Of a stretch of 45,913 nt of DNA, positions 18,409 to 26,843 are shown piece after piece; position 1 is the first letter of the stretch, and each line of letters starts with the position of its first letter. The stretch spans positions 1-45,913 of the forward strand of contig BQJF01000030.1 of the NCBI GenBank assembly GCA_021604565.1, given 5' to 3'. Both the position numbers and the translations under genes were made by a program. The notes beneath the pieces were generated by a model that did no database searches, was not told the origin of the DNA, and was given only the letters and a program-made list of their open reading frames with translations. This DNA comes from Minwuia thermotolerans. GTDB lineage: Bacteria; Pseudomonadota; Alphaproteobacteria; Minwuiales; Minwuiaceae.

Positions 18409-18643
18409 TTCCGTGTCGCTGCCCTTCGTATGCGCCCGACAATTGCAAACGAAACCACGCTGAATCTCGGTTAGAATTTCATTTGCCGGAATCGAAGGGA
18501 CCAGAACGACATCAATCCGAAGTTATCGCCAGCGGCAAATCGACGGCCTGCTCCAAGCCCCTTCTAAACCACCCTGCGGTCACCTTCGTTCTAACTGTCA
18601 AACCTGATGCGTTTCCACGAACCGCAATGAAGCGCCAAGCGAT
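18409..18643. other. intergenic region at the edge of a lower-GC cassette
   Basis: No gene supported. It separates the convergent dapD-DUF2125 operon and the lower-GC cassette, and its base composition drops from the high-GC host level to about half GC from roughly 18430 onwards. A 70-codon open frame here has no recognisable features. Confidence 0.45.
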
Positions 18644-19564
18644 TCAGAACGCGAACCTTGCCTCAACTCTCAGGGAAGCATCCAGAGCCGAATAGTGGAA
18701 TGCATCCAATGTAGAGAAATTGGCAACACCTGAGACATCAGCCAATATCGCAACTGCAGGGAATAACGCGTAGTTCAAATTCACTCCCGCGCGAGTCGTG
18801 AGATCCTGGCGGTCTTCTGTGAAATTCTGACGGAAAAAATTTCGAAACCTCCGGACCGTGCCCGATCCATACAGAGACACCTCTACATCATTTCGCAGGG
18901 GCATCGAAACCCGAGCGTTTGCTATTCCGCGAACATGCGAGAAATCATCAGGGTCTGCGATCACGTACCCCAATGCCACGGACGCACTTGCTTGCACCAA
19001 CTCGGTGACCTTGGCTTCAGTCGCTGCTGTCATGAGCAGGTCAATCTGCCGAACCACTTCATCGAAATCATCGTTAAGCACCACAGCACCACCCGTGGTC
19101 AGCCCCAGCGATACTGTCCCAATTGACCGAGATCCAGAAAGTCTGGTGGAGATGACATTGCTTCCTAGTTGACCATTGTTCAGAAACTGTGTGGATTCCG
19201 CTGAGATCGAAGCGCCAACACTGTATGCTTGCGCGATGATTGTCCCCACTGACAGTGCCGCGCGCTCTCGCAGGTACGTGTCTGACTCTCTTTGGTCATC
19301 GGACAGGAAGGCATTGGTCGAATGCCCTGTTTCCCCACTGAGACTGACTTCGAATAATTTTCGTTTCTGCAACAGGAAGATATCTCCACGACCTGTCGCG
19401 AATGACTCCTTTGTGATGGCGGACGGATTGAATATTGGGGAACTCTGGGCACGTTCTGCGGCAGCATTCACATTCACCTGCTGCGCTGATACAGACATGC
19501 CGTCCTGCAGTAGAACGACGGTGAAAATGACACCAACCGACAACAAAATACTGACAATATTCAA
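18644..19564 (-). CDS. predicted outer-membrane beta-barrel protein
   Basis: A 306-residue protein with an N-terminal signal peptide (hydrophobic residues 4-20, likely cleavage after SVSA at about 27) and then many alternating-pattern beta strands such as YSVGASISAESTQF, SIGTVSLGLTTGGAVV, VEVSLYGSGTVRRF and AGVNLNYALFPAVAIL. It ends LRVEARFAF, with a terminal Phe as in most outer-membrane barrels. Composition, length and ending point to a 12-16-strand barrel. The start codon is TTG, with AGAAGG 9 nt before it; the frame is closed just upstream, and no ATG exists before the signal peptide. Third gene of a minus-strand cassette; no family recognised beyond the barrel. Confidence 0.75.
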   Translation of the reverse strand: MNIVSILLSVGVIFTVVLLQDGMSVSAQQVNVNAAAERAQSSPIFNPSAITKESFATGRGDIFLLQKRKLFEVSLSGETGHSTNAFLSDDQRESDTYLRERAALSVGTIIAQAYSVGASISAESTQFLNNGQLGSNVISTRLSGSRSIGTVSLGLTTGGAVVLNDDFDEVVRQIDLLMTAATEAKVTELVQASASVALGYVIADPDDFSHVRGIANARVSMPLRNDVEVSLYGSGTVRRFRNFFRQNFTEDRQDLTTRAGVNLNYALFPAVAILADVSGVANFSTLDAFHYSALDASLRVEARFAF

Positions 19565-19623
19565 TGGAATTTACCTTCTCATCGGCAGCAGGATCACACC
19601 TTTCCGCCATTGCCTGATCAAGT

Positions 19624-21633
19624 TCAAAGTCCAGCAGTAATGCGAAGAATGCCCGACTGCCCCAGACTGAGATTGAAGGATTGTGCAGACGGTCCTGTTG
19701 TCACACTTGAGAGTATCTGAAGGCCCCCGGTTGTCGGAGGTGCAGCACCCTCACTCACCGAAACCAGCCGTATCTCCACCGGCCCAATTGCGACAGATGG
19801 AGCAAAGATCCGCCCCGCGAAAGTCAATGTGACGTTCGTTGGAGCTATGTTCTGTCCATTCAGACTGCGCACTTCCAAAGAAACGATGTCACCATCCTCA
19901 AGATTTCCAGAATCAAACAGATTGAAGCGCAAGGGACCCGTGATCGCTGCATCGACGAAACCTCCACTTGAACTTGAAGCAAGAGAGAACCCGCTGTTGA
20001 TGAACGCACCGGTCACAAAGTTGTTAGCCTGCACTTGAGCAAATATACGATATCCGAGCTGCTGCGCCTCACGATTTCCCGTCGCCACCAGGGACCTCGA
20101 GACATCCAACAAATTCGGCCCCTGAATGTCACGAACAGACTGGCCCGCTCCATTCAACAATACCTCTGTTGCCTTCCCAATATTCACGCCCGATTGAAGA
20201 GCAGCATCAAATTTCTGAGCAGAACCAGAAACACCAACAACATACGAAGTGAATTTGTCAGACTTCGACATTCTGTTCGCGGTATTTCCCAACTGATGGG
20301 CCAGTTTTCCCATCTGGTTCAATGCCTTTTGCGCTTTTCCTGATCGGTGCGCTGCCGTCCCCCACAGCACATTTGCTGATTTCTTGATATTGCCAGCCTT
20401 CCCAACAGCTCCTGTGGGAAAGAAAACAAGCGACAAATCCAGGGCCGCTTCCGTTCCCAGCCCAAGAGCTTCCGCGTTTCGGGGGTCCATACCAAAGGCA
20501 ACCGCCGCTCCCTCAACCCCTTTGCCAGCCCCGTAAGTCAAATTGCCTGCAATCCCCTTGGTCTTAAGTCCCTCATCGCTGAACGGATTCACATCCCCCA
20601 GCTTCTTGTTGCCAAGTGCGACATCTGTCAGATCCACGCTCAAATTGAAGACAAGCGTCCCAAAACCATCCACTGCAAGCGCAACACCTGCGATCGCCAG
20701 AAGCGGGAGCGGATTGGACCGCCCCTCAGCTATGGCCGACGAAATTGCTTCCACATGCAGGGCAGCCACCTGAAGGTCGGACAACCAAGCAGGAAGCTCT
20801 TCCTCCGAAACGATATAACTCCGATAGCTGGCACTACCTTCGATGAGGTTCAGCAAGTCGGTCGGCACTATTTTTCTCACCTCAACGTGCGGCCTACTCG
20901 TCATGGGGTTCAGTGACAAATTTCGTTTGCGGATAATTATCGGTTTTATTTCTTCAGGCGATACTTCCAGCGTTCCGATCAGTGCAAAACCACTCGCCAA
21001 AGGAACCCGCCAGTTATCTGTACCAATATCGTACCCTACAAATTCTGCACGAATGACTGCGCCTGAATTTGTATAGAATTCGAATTCGTCAGAACGGTAC
21101 GTGGCGACAGTTACACTGCCATCCTTCAGGACTAATTGCTGAACATCAAAATTTACAATTGGATTTTCGCCCGGAAAATCAATATACTTTGGAGAAAATA
21201 TCGGTACTCGCTGACTCCAAGATTTTTCAAAATTCTCCTTTTGCGGCGACTCGAAAATGCTGTTTATCTGATCTACTACTCTAGCATCCAAGTCCCTAGA
21301 GTCGATGATCTGCGTCGTTGGGTTTCTGGTAAAACCAAATGAAAAGCGGTCAACAGCAGCCACTGCAGTAGTGGGAAGGTTGCTTCCAGCAACCACACCA
21401 GCTTCGGCCGAAAAAATATACTCATCAACTTCTGGAGAAGTACGAACCACCGATAGGCCCAGTTCTGATCCAATTTCGAGACCAAACTCTTCACCATATA
21501 CAACAGATTGAGAATTTAGGATCTGCAGATCAAAGCGATCGGGAAATTTGGCATGAGCGTGCCCACCGACAGTCAAGAAAATGATACTGCAAAAAATACA
21601 GAACCACACCGAGCGTTGGATGCACTGGTTCAT
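19624..21633 (-). CDS. large exported protein of unknown function
   Basis: A 669-residue protein not recognised as any family. Residues 1-28 form a signal peptide (hydrophobic 10-21, AHA before the cut). Residues 30-300 are beta-rich. Hydrophobic segments at about 309-330 and 395-412, with Gly-rich helical stretches around 365-440, resemble the hydrophobic 'pre-toxin' regions of polymorphic toxins, but no nuclease or other toxin motif is seen. The last 150 residues are again beta-rich with a Ser/Thr/Gly linker. The ATG overlaps the stop of the upstream gene by 4 nt (ATGA), so the two are coupled; the beta-barrel gene starts 59 nt after its stop. GC is lower than in the flanking genes. Confidence 0.7.
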   Translation of the reverse strand: MNQCIQRSVWFCIFCSIIFLTVGGHAHAKFPDRFDLQILNSQSVVYGEEFGLEIGSELGLSVVRTSPEVDEYIFSAEAGVVAGSNLPTTAVAAVDRFSFGFTRNPTTQIIDSRDLDARVVDQINSIFESPQKENFEKSWSQRVPIFSPKYIDFPGENPIVNFDVQQLVLKDGSVTVATYRSDEFEFYTNSGAVIRAEFVGYDIGTDNWRVPLASGFALIGTLEVSPEEIKPIIIRKRNLSLNPMTSRPHVEVRKIVPTDLLNLIEGSASYRSYIVSEEELPAWLSDLQVAALHVEAISSAIAEGRSNPLPLLAIAGVALAVDGFGTLVFNLSVDLTDVALGNKKLGDVNPFSDEGLKTKGIAGNLTYGAGKGVEGAAVAFGMDPRNAEALGLGTEAALDLSLVFFPTGAVGKAGNIKKSANVLWGTAAHRSGKAQKALNQMGKLAHQLGNTANRMSKSDKFTSYVVGVSGSAQKFDAALQSGVNIGKATEVLLNGAGQSVRDIQGPNLLDVSRSLVATGNREAQQLGYRIFAQVQANNFVTGAFINSGFSLASSSSGGFVDAAITGPLRFNLFDSGNLEDGDIVSLEVRSLNGQNIAPTNVTLTFAGRIFAPSVAIGPVEIRLVSVSEGAAPPTTGGLQILSSVTTGPSAQSFNLSLGQSGILRITAGL

Positions 21634-22637
21634 CGTGTGCTCCCCTCAAATTGCACTGTTGAAGCATCAACAAAAGGGAAGCGATCCCCAACCTTGATGG
21701 CAAACGACAAGACTTCAGGAACTTGCCATGTGCCATTATCTGAATTTACCGGATCACGAATTTCGACTCGTGAATCAAGCAAATCCAGCAGAGCTTGCGC
21801 AGCGTCATACCTTCTGCCGATCACTGCCGGAGAGACACCATTGTCCGCATCGGAAATAAACGGGAATGGCTGAAGCAATGCCGCAATCGTCGTAGTATCG
21901 CGATTGCGCAAGGCCGACACGAATGCTGCTGCGACGGCTTCTTCCCGTTCTTCCTCGGTGCCAGGGGAGAAACGAATAGTCGCCACAGCAGGCTGGGAGA
22001 GATAGGCGCGCCGGGCAACCTCCAACCCAACTGGAGTTGACGCCTGCAGATTCAGCCCAACGTCTGTGAGCAGACCCCAAAATTTTTGCGTTTCTTGAGT
22101 TTCTTCCAAGCTGGCCAAGGCAGTCAGCATGTTCACTGGAAGCGATTGGCTCAACGAATCTCTTAGCACCGCTGCATCGAAGTAGGCAAACTGCCATGGG
22201 CCACCGGTTGGCCAGAACAAGGCACGACCCGCATCGAGCTTTATCGACCCTACGTCGATAGTCCCCTGAACCACTGCGACATAGAGAAAGTCTGCACTTG
22301 TGCCGACAACAAGACCCGCGTCTGTGAGCGCCTTGATTGTGTGACCATGTACAATTAAGTCTTCTCCTTCACCGGCCTGCGCCACGATCGGTTCACGGCC
22401 CATAACATCGGCAAGACTACCATTGGGGACAGTCCCGAACCGGAAAGTCCCCTTCAGTTCAAGAGTATGACCAACCACAGGGGCAAGAAGGAGTGTCGCA
22501 TATATCGGAGCCGCGGCGATGCTCCACGTCCGGCGTGCATATGGGCGTTGTGGTGAACTTGAACGAACTGAGGAAAGCCGGAAACTTGGAAACTCAAAAA
22601 GTCGCCAAGAGAAAAATGACCAGAGAGATTCAACCAT
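21630..22637 (-). CDS. membrane-anchored FecR-like protein
   Basis: A 335-residue protein with a short Arg/Ser-rich cytoplasmic N-terminus, one transmembrane segment at about residues 38-56, and a periplasmic part. Residues 60-165 (GTFRFGTVPNGSLADVMG ... VVQGTIDVGSIKLDAGRALFW) have the repeated short strands and 'G.v.V....l.aG' pattern of FecR-type domains. The remainder is helical with no match. FecR domains usually transmit signals or sit beside secreted surface proteins. First gene of the three-gene lower-GC cassette; no sigma factor gene accompanies it, so a classical FecR signalling role is not supported by context. The FecR assignment is tentative. Confidence 0.6.
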   Translation of the reverse strand: MVESLWSFFSWRLFEFPSFRLSSVRSSSPQRPYARRTWSIAAAPIYATLLLAPVVGHTLELKGTFRFGTVPNGSLADVMGREPIVAQAGEGEDLIVHGHTIKALTDAGLVVGTSADFLYVAVVQGTIDVGSIKLDAGRALFWPTGGPWQFAYFDAAVLRDSLSQSLPVNMLTALASLEETQETQKFWGLLTDVGLNLQASTPVGLEVARRAYLSQPAVATIRFSPGTEEEREEAVAAAFVSALRNRDTTTIAALLQPFPFISDADNGVSPAVIGRRYDAAQALLDLLDSRVEIRDPVNSDNGTWQVPEVLSFAIKVGDRFPFVDASTVQFEGSTR

Positions 22638-22725
22638 TCACCATATTCCCGAGCAAATGTACTTCGCCGAGTGTATTTGCTGCGAAAATGCTCGTAAAGT
22701 GAATTCGTCAGTGAAGATTCGCCTT

Positions 22726-23703
22726 TTATAAGGGTGCTGTCCTGGCATTTGGTCCACCCGGCATGGCCCCGCCCTTGATGACATATTCGCCCGATCCGAC
22801 GATCAGCGGGTCGGGATGTCCGACCACATGATGGTCCCTGGTGTCATAGGGAATCTCGCTCAGGAAATGGCGCATGCAGTTCAGGCGGGCGCGCTTCTTG
22901 TCGTCGGACTTGATGATGTTCCAGGGCGCGTCCGCCGTGTCGGTGTGGAAGAACATGGCCTCCTTGGCTTCCGTGTATTCGTCCCACTTGTTGATCGACA
23001 GCCGGTCGATGGGGGACAGCTTCCAGCGTTTCAGCGGTTCCCGCTCCCGCGCCTTGAAGCGGCGCAACTGCTCCTCCCGCGTGACCGAGAACCAGTACTT
23101 GAACAGCCGGATGCCGGACCGGACCAGCATCCGCTCGAACTCCGGTGCCTGGCGCATGAACTCCAGGTACTCGCGCGGCTCGCAGAACCCCATCACCCGC
23201 TCCACACCTGCCCGGTTGTACCAGGACCGGTCGAACATCACGATCTCGCCCGCGGACGGCAGATGCTGGACATAGCGCTGGAAATACCACTGCCCCTGCT
23301 CCCGCTCGCTGGGCTTGTCCAGCGCCACGACCCTTGCGCCACGCGGGTTCAGGTGTTCGGTGAAACGCTTGATCGTGCCGCCCTTGCCGGCGGCATCGCG
23401 ACCTTCGAACAGGACCAGCACACGCTCCCCCGAGTTCTTCACCCATTCCTGCAGTTTCAGCAGTTCCACCTGCAGCTCGGCCTTGTGGCGTTCGTAATCC
23501 GAGCGTTTGACCTTGGTGCGGTAGGGATATTCACCGGTCTCGAACAATCGCCGGACCGTGGCCGGATCATGCCGCATTTCGGCAACCCGGTGCGATCCGG
23601 TCCCGGTGCGGACAATCGCGCCTGCCCCTTTCGTCCGACCGGCCCCATTCCCTGCGCTGGTGCCGGACGTATCGTCCGCGACCACATCGTCGTCTTCCTG
23701 CAT
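22726..23703 (-). CDS. ppk2: polyphosphate kinase 2
   Basis: A 325-residue PPK2-family phosphotransferase that uses polyphosphate to phosphorylate nucleotides or the reverse. Walker A is GRDAAGKGGT at about 101-110, the Walker B/lid region is VMFDRSWYNRAGVERVMGF (Asp158), and the C-terminal YWFSVTREEQLRRFKARE and DRLSINKWDEYTEAK segments are typical. The first ~45 residues are a low-complexity tail not found in the core. The frame starts at 23739, but ATG 23703 has GGTGGGGGC before it. Divergent from the VOC gene; 88 nt upstream of the FecR-like gene on the same strand. Confidence 0.92.
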   Translation of the reverse strand: MQEDDDVVADDTSGTSAGNGAGRTKGAGAIVRTGTGSHRVAEMRHDPATVRRLFETGEYPYRTKVKRSDYERHKAELQVELLKLQEWVKNSGERVLVLFEGRDAAGKGGTIKRFTEHLNPRGARVVALDKPSEREQGQWYFQRYVQHLPSAGEIVMFDRSWYNRAGVERVMGFCEPREYLEFMRQAPEFERMLVRSGIRLFKYWFSVTREEQLRRFKAREREPLKRWKLSPIDRLSINKWDEYTEAKEAMFFHTDTADAPWNIIKSDDKKRARLNCMRHFLSEIPYDTRDHHVVGHPDPLIVGSGEYVIKGGAMPGGPNARTAPL

Positions 23704-23858
23704 GACAGCCCCCACCACCTGCTTCTGTCGGCAAACCATGGCCCAACAGCCGACAGCAGGGCTTGATGTAAGTCAAATTCCCCGCAGCGGGTTCGGCCCG
23801 CGTCTGACACCACCGCCCGGTGATGTTATCCTGCTGCGGGTGACAGAGGAGAGGCACG

Positions 23859-24554
23859 ATGAACAAGGTTGACGGACTGCACCACATCGCGATCACCACT
23901 GCGGACATGAAGGGTCAGATCGCGTTCTTCACCGAAAAGCTCGGCATGGAGCTGGTCGCACTCTACTGGATGCACGGGGTCGCGAACACGTTTCACGGTT
24001 TCCTGCGCCTGAATGACGAGAGTTCCGTCGCCTTCGTCCACAATCCGCAGATCGGTGAGATCCCGGTGGAGATGGGCCAGACCCACGCGGGCAATCCCGG
24101 CGCCAACTGCGCGAAGGGCACGATGCAGCACCTGGCGTTGAGGGTCGCGGATGTGGATGAGTTGCTGGCCATGCGCGACAGGCTGCGGTCGAAGGGCGTT
24201 CCGGTCATCGGGCCGAAGGATCACGGGTTCTGCATGTCGATCTATTTCGCCGGACCGGAGAACCTGTCGCTGGAGCTTTCGTGCTCCGCCGAGCCGATCA
24301 ACGCGGCAGCATGGATCGACCCGGAGGTCGTGGGCCTGTGCGGCATCAGTGACGCGGAACTGGCGCGATACAAGCAGTCCGCTGACTATCGCAACGATGG
24401 TCCGCCGGTACCGCAGCCCGGCATCGACGCGCCGGGGCCGCACATGGTGAACTATCCGCCGAAGCTCTATGAGGCGATCCTGCGGACGTCCGACGAGAAG
24501 ATGCTGGCCAACAGCGAGAATCAGCCACCCGTGCAACTGGACGCCGCCGACTGA
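23859..24554 (+). CDS. VOC-family protein, glyoxalase/dioxygenase-like
   Basis: A 231-residue vicinal-oxygen-chelate protein. The N-terminal LHHIAITTADM, MQHLALRVADVDE (His91) and ENLSLELS (Glu139) supply the metal-ligand pattern of a ring-cleavage dioxygenase or glyoxalase-like enzyme. The C-terminal 90 residues form an extension without recognised domain. The ATG is preceded by GAGAGG. It begins a plus-strand series, but 108 nt separate it from the biotin carrier gene, so co-transcription is uncertain. Substrate unknown. Confidence 0.82.
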   Translation: MNKVDGLHHIAITTADMKGQIAFFTEKLGMELVALYWMHGVANTFHGFLRLNDESSVAFVHNPQIGEIPVEMGQTHAGNPGANCAKGTMQHLALRVADVDELLAMRDRLRSKGVPVIGPKDHGFCMSIYFAGPENLSLELSCSAEPINAAAWIDPEVVGLCGISDAELARYKQSADYRNDGPPVPQPGIDAPGPHMVNYPPKLYEAILRTSDEKMLANSENQPPVQLDAAD

Positions 24555-24662
24555 CACGGCATCAGGCACGAGAATCCGTGATGGCAACCAGACAAATCTG
24601 ACGGTTGTTGCGGACCGACAGCTCGCGCTACCCTCTTGCCGGGGCAGGAGAGGGAGGCACGG

Positions 24663-25121
24663 ATGACGTTTCGTCTGGATGTGGACGGCACGACGCACAC
24701 CATTGATATCGTTGCACGCAGACCCGAGACACTATTGCGGGTGGATGACACGCGCGCGGTCGCCGGGACGGTTCCCGGAAACGTGCAGGTCGCCCGCGAC
24801 GGCGATCTGGCCTGGGTACGCCACAATGGCCGCACTTTCCGGGTCAGGGTGGAAGACCCGGTTGCCGCCGCACAGGACAGTGCCGGTGGCTCCGACGAGT
24901 TGCGCGCGCCAATGCCGGGATCGGTGATCGAGGTGCTGAAGTCCGCCGGAGACAGTGTTTCACGCGGCGAGAAGATCATGGTGATCGAGAGCATGAAACT
25001 GCAGACCACCCTGGCCGCCCCCCGCGATGGCGTGCTGGCGGAAGTGCTGTTCGCCGTGGGGGAAACCTTCAACAAGGACGCTGCAGTCGCGCGTCTGGAA
25101 CCCCTGGCGGAGGAGGGCTGA
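24663..25121 (+). CDS. biotin carboxyl carrier protein of an acyl-CoA carboxylase
   Basis: A 152-residue protein with a C-terminal biotinyl domain: LRAPMPGSVIEVLKSAGD, then IMVIESMKLQTTLAAPRDG with the biotin-accepting Lys112 in ESMKL. The N-terminal 80 residues are beta-rich and resemble the linker domain that precedes the biotinyl domain in methylcrotonyl- and geranyl-CoA type alpha chains. Start chosen at ATG 24663 with GGGAGG before it. The carboxyltransferase starts 3 nt after the stop. Normally biotin carboxylase is fused to or lies next to such a domain, but none is present in the window. Confidence 0.88.
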   Translation: MTFRLDVDGTTHTIDIVARRPETLLRVDDTRAVAGTVPGNVQVARDGDLAWVRHNGRTFRVRVEDPVAAAQDSAGGSDELRAPMPGSVIEVLKSAGDSVSRGEKIMVIESMKLQTTLAAPRDGVLAEVLFAVGETFNKDAAVARLEPLAEEG

Positions 25122-25124
25122 ACC

Positions 25125-26732
25125 ATGCGCCGCATATCGTCTGCACTCTCCACCAGTGACGCCACGTTCCGCAGCAACACTGTGCACAACCGCCGCCTCG
25201 CCGACGAACTGCATGCGATGCAGGAAAAGGCGCGGCATGTCCGTCCTGAACGCGACGTCCAGCGCCTGACCAAGCAGGGCAAGATGATGCCGCGGGAACG
25301 GGTGGAAAAGCTGCTCGACCCCGGCACCCCCTTTCTGGAATTGTCCACACTGGCCGCGAACCGCGCCTACGACGGGGAGTCCCCCGGTGCCAGCATCATC
25401 ACCGGTATCGGCATGGTCTCGGGGCGGGAGGTGATCATCCACGCCGATGATTCCTCCATCAAGGGCGGTGCCTGGTATCCGCATTCGGTGAAGAAGATCG
25501 TCCGCTGCCTGGAGATCGCCATCGAGAACCGTCTGCCGGTGGTGCATCTGTGCGACTCTGCCGGTGGCTTCCTGCCGCTGCAGTCGGAGGTCTTTCCCGA
25601 CAAGCACATGGCGGGACGCATCTTCCGCAACCAGTGCCAGCTCTCGAAGATGGGTGTAAAGCAGCTTTCACTCGTCTTTGGCCAGTGCACGGCGGGCGGT
25701 GCCTATATCCCTGCCCTGTCGGACTACAACGTCATCGTGCGCGGCACGGGTGCGGTGTTCCTCGGCGGCCCGCCGCTGGTGCGCGCCGCGACGGGGGAGG
25801 AAGTGGGCGTCGAGGAACTGGGCGGCGCGGACATGCACACGTCGATGAGCGGTGTCTGCGACTACGCGGCATCCTCCGAGGACGAGGCCATCGCCATCGG
25901 GCGGGAGATCGTCGACCAGTGGGACCGACCGAAGAAATGGGACTGCCAGCGGGATGCGGTGGAGGCCCCCTACTACGACCCCGCCGAGCTGTATGGAATC
26001 CTGCCCGACGACATCAAGAAGGGCTTCGACATGCGGGAGGTCATTGCGCGCATCGTCGATGGCAGCCGCTTCCACGAATATCAGCCGAACTATGGCCAGA
26101 CCCTGGTCTGCGGCTATGCCAACATCTGGGGCTGGAAGGTCGGCATCCTTGCCAACAACGGCGTGCTGTTCAACGACAGCTCCCTGAAGGGCGCCCATTT
26201 CATCGAACTCTGCAACCAGAACAACACCCCGCTTGTCTTCCTGCAGAACATCACCGGCTACATGATCGGCAAGGAGTACGAGCAGAAGGGCATCACCAAG
26301 GACGGCGCCAAGATGATCATGGCCCAGGCCTGTTCGCGGGTGCCGAAGTTCACCGTCATGTGCCACGGCTCCTTCGGTGCGGGCAATTACGGCATGTGCG
26401 GTCGCGCCTTCGACTCACGCCTGCTGTTCAGTTGGCCCAATCACCAGATCGGCGTGATGGGCGGGGAGCAGGCGGTGAACACGCTTGCCGACGTGAAGGC
26501 CGCACAGATGCGCCGTGGCGGCCAGGAAGTCGATGCCAGCGTGATCGCGGCACTGAGGGAGGAAACCGGCTCCGCCTACCTGGACCAGCTCTCCGCCTAC
26601 TACGCCACGTCGGAACTCTGGGACGACGGAATTCTCGATCCGGTGGACACCCGCAATGCACTGGGGATGGCCATCACCGCGTCGCTGAATGCGCCGTTGG
26701 CGGATCCGGGCTATGGCGTCTTCAGGTTCTGA
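25125..26732 (+). CDS. acyl-CoA carboxylase beta (carboxyltransferase) subunit
   Basis: A 535-residue carboxyltransferase of the methylcrotonyl-CoA/geranyl-CoA/propionyl-CoA type that moves the carboxyl group from biotin to an acyl-CoA. N- and C-terminal crotonase-type halves are both complete; visible segments include HLCDSAGGFLPLQSE, GQCTAGGAYIPALSDYN, VVFLGGPPLV-like, PLVFLQNITGYMIGKEYE and GSFGAGNYGMCGRAF. Length is normal for MccB. It follows the BCCP gene tightly and has GGAGG in the BCCP end. The substrate is not settled by the sequence; together with the HPP-type degradation genes nearby, a role in branched-chain or terpenoid catabolism is possible. Confidence 0.92.
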   Translation: MRRISSALSTSDATFRSNTVHNRRLADELHAMQEKARHVRPERDVQRLTKQGKMMPRERVEKLLDPGTPFLELSTLAANRAYDGESPGASIITGIGMVSGREVIIHADDSSIKGGAWYPHSVKKIVRCLEIAIENRLPVVHLCDSAGGFLPLQSEVFPDKHMAGRIFRNQCQLSKMGVKQLSLVFGQCTAGGAYIPALSDYNVIVRGTGAVFLGGPPLVRAATGEEVGVEELGGADMHTSMSGVCDYAASSEDEAIAIGREIVDQWDRPKKWDCQRDAVEAPYYDPAELYGILPDDIKKGFDMREVIARIVDGSRFHEYQPNYGQTLVCGYANIWGWKVGILANNGVLFNDSSLKGAHFIELCNQNNTPLVFLQNITGYMIGKEYEQKGITKDGAKMIMAQACSRVPKFTVMCHGSFGAGNYGMCGRAFDSRLLFSWPNHQIGVMGGEQAVNTLADVKAAQMRRGGQEVDASVIAALREETGSAYLDQLSAYYATSELWDDGILDPVDTRNALGMAITASLNAPLADPGYGVFRF

Positions 26733-26843
26733 CAGTTCGCGCCACGTGCCGGTGGTCACATAATACCGCGCAACAAGGTGGCCGCTATCACAACAGGCGT
26801 GTAGACTCACGGTTTGGCAACCATTCCAACCCATGTTGTATGA

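Noticed and set aside
18483..18695. 70-codon plus-strand frame at the start of the lower-GC cassette
   Set aside because: No domain, no RBS, and it overlaps the end of the beta-barrel gene.
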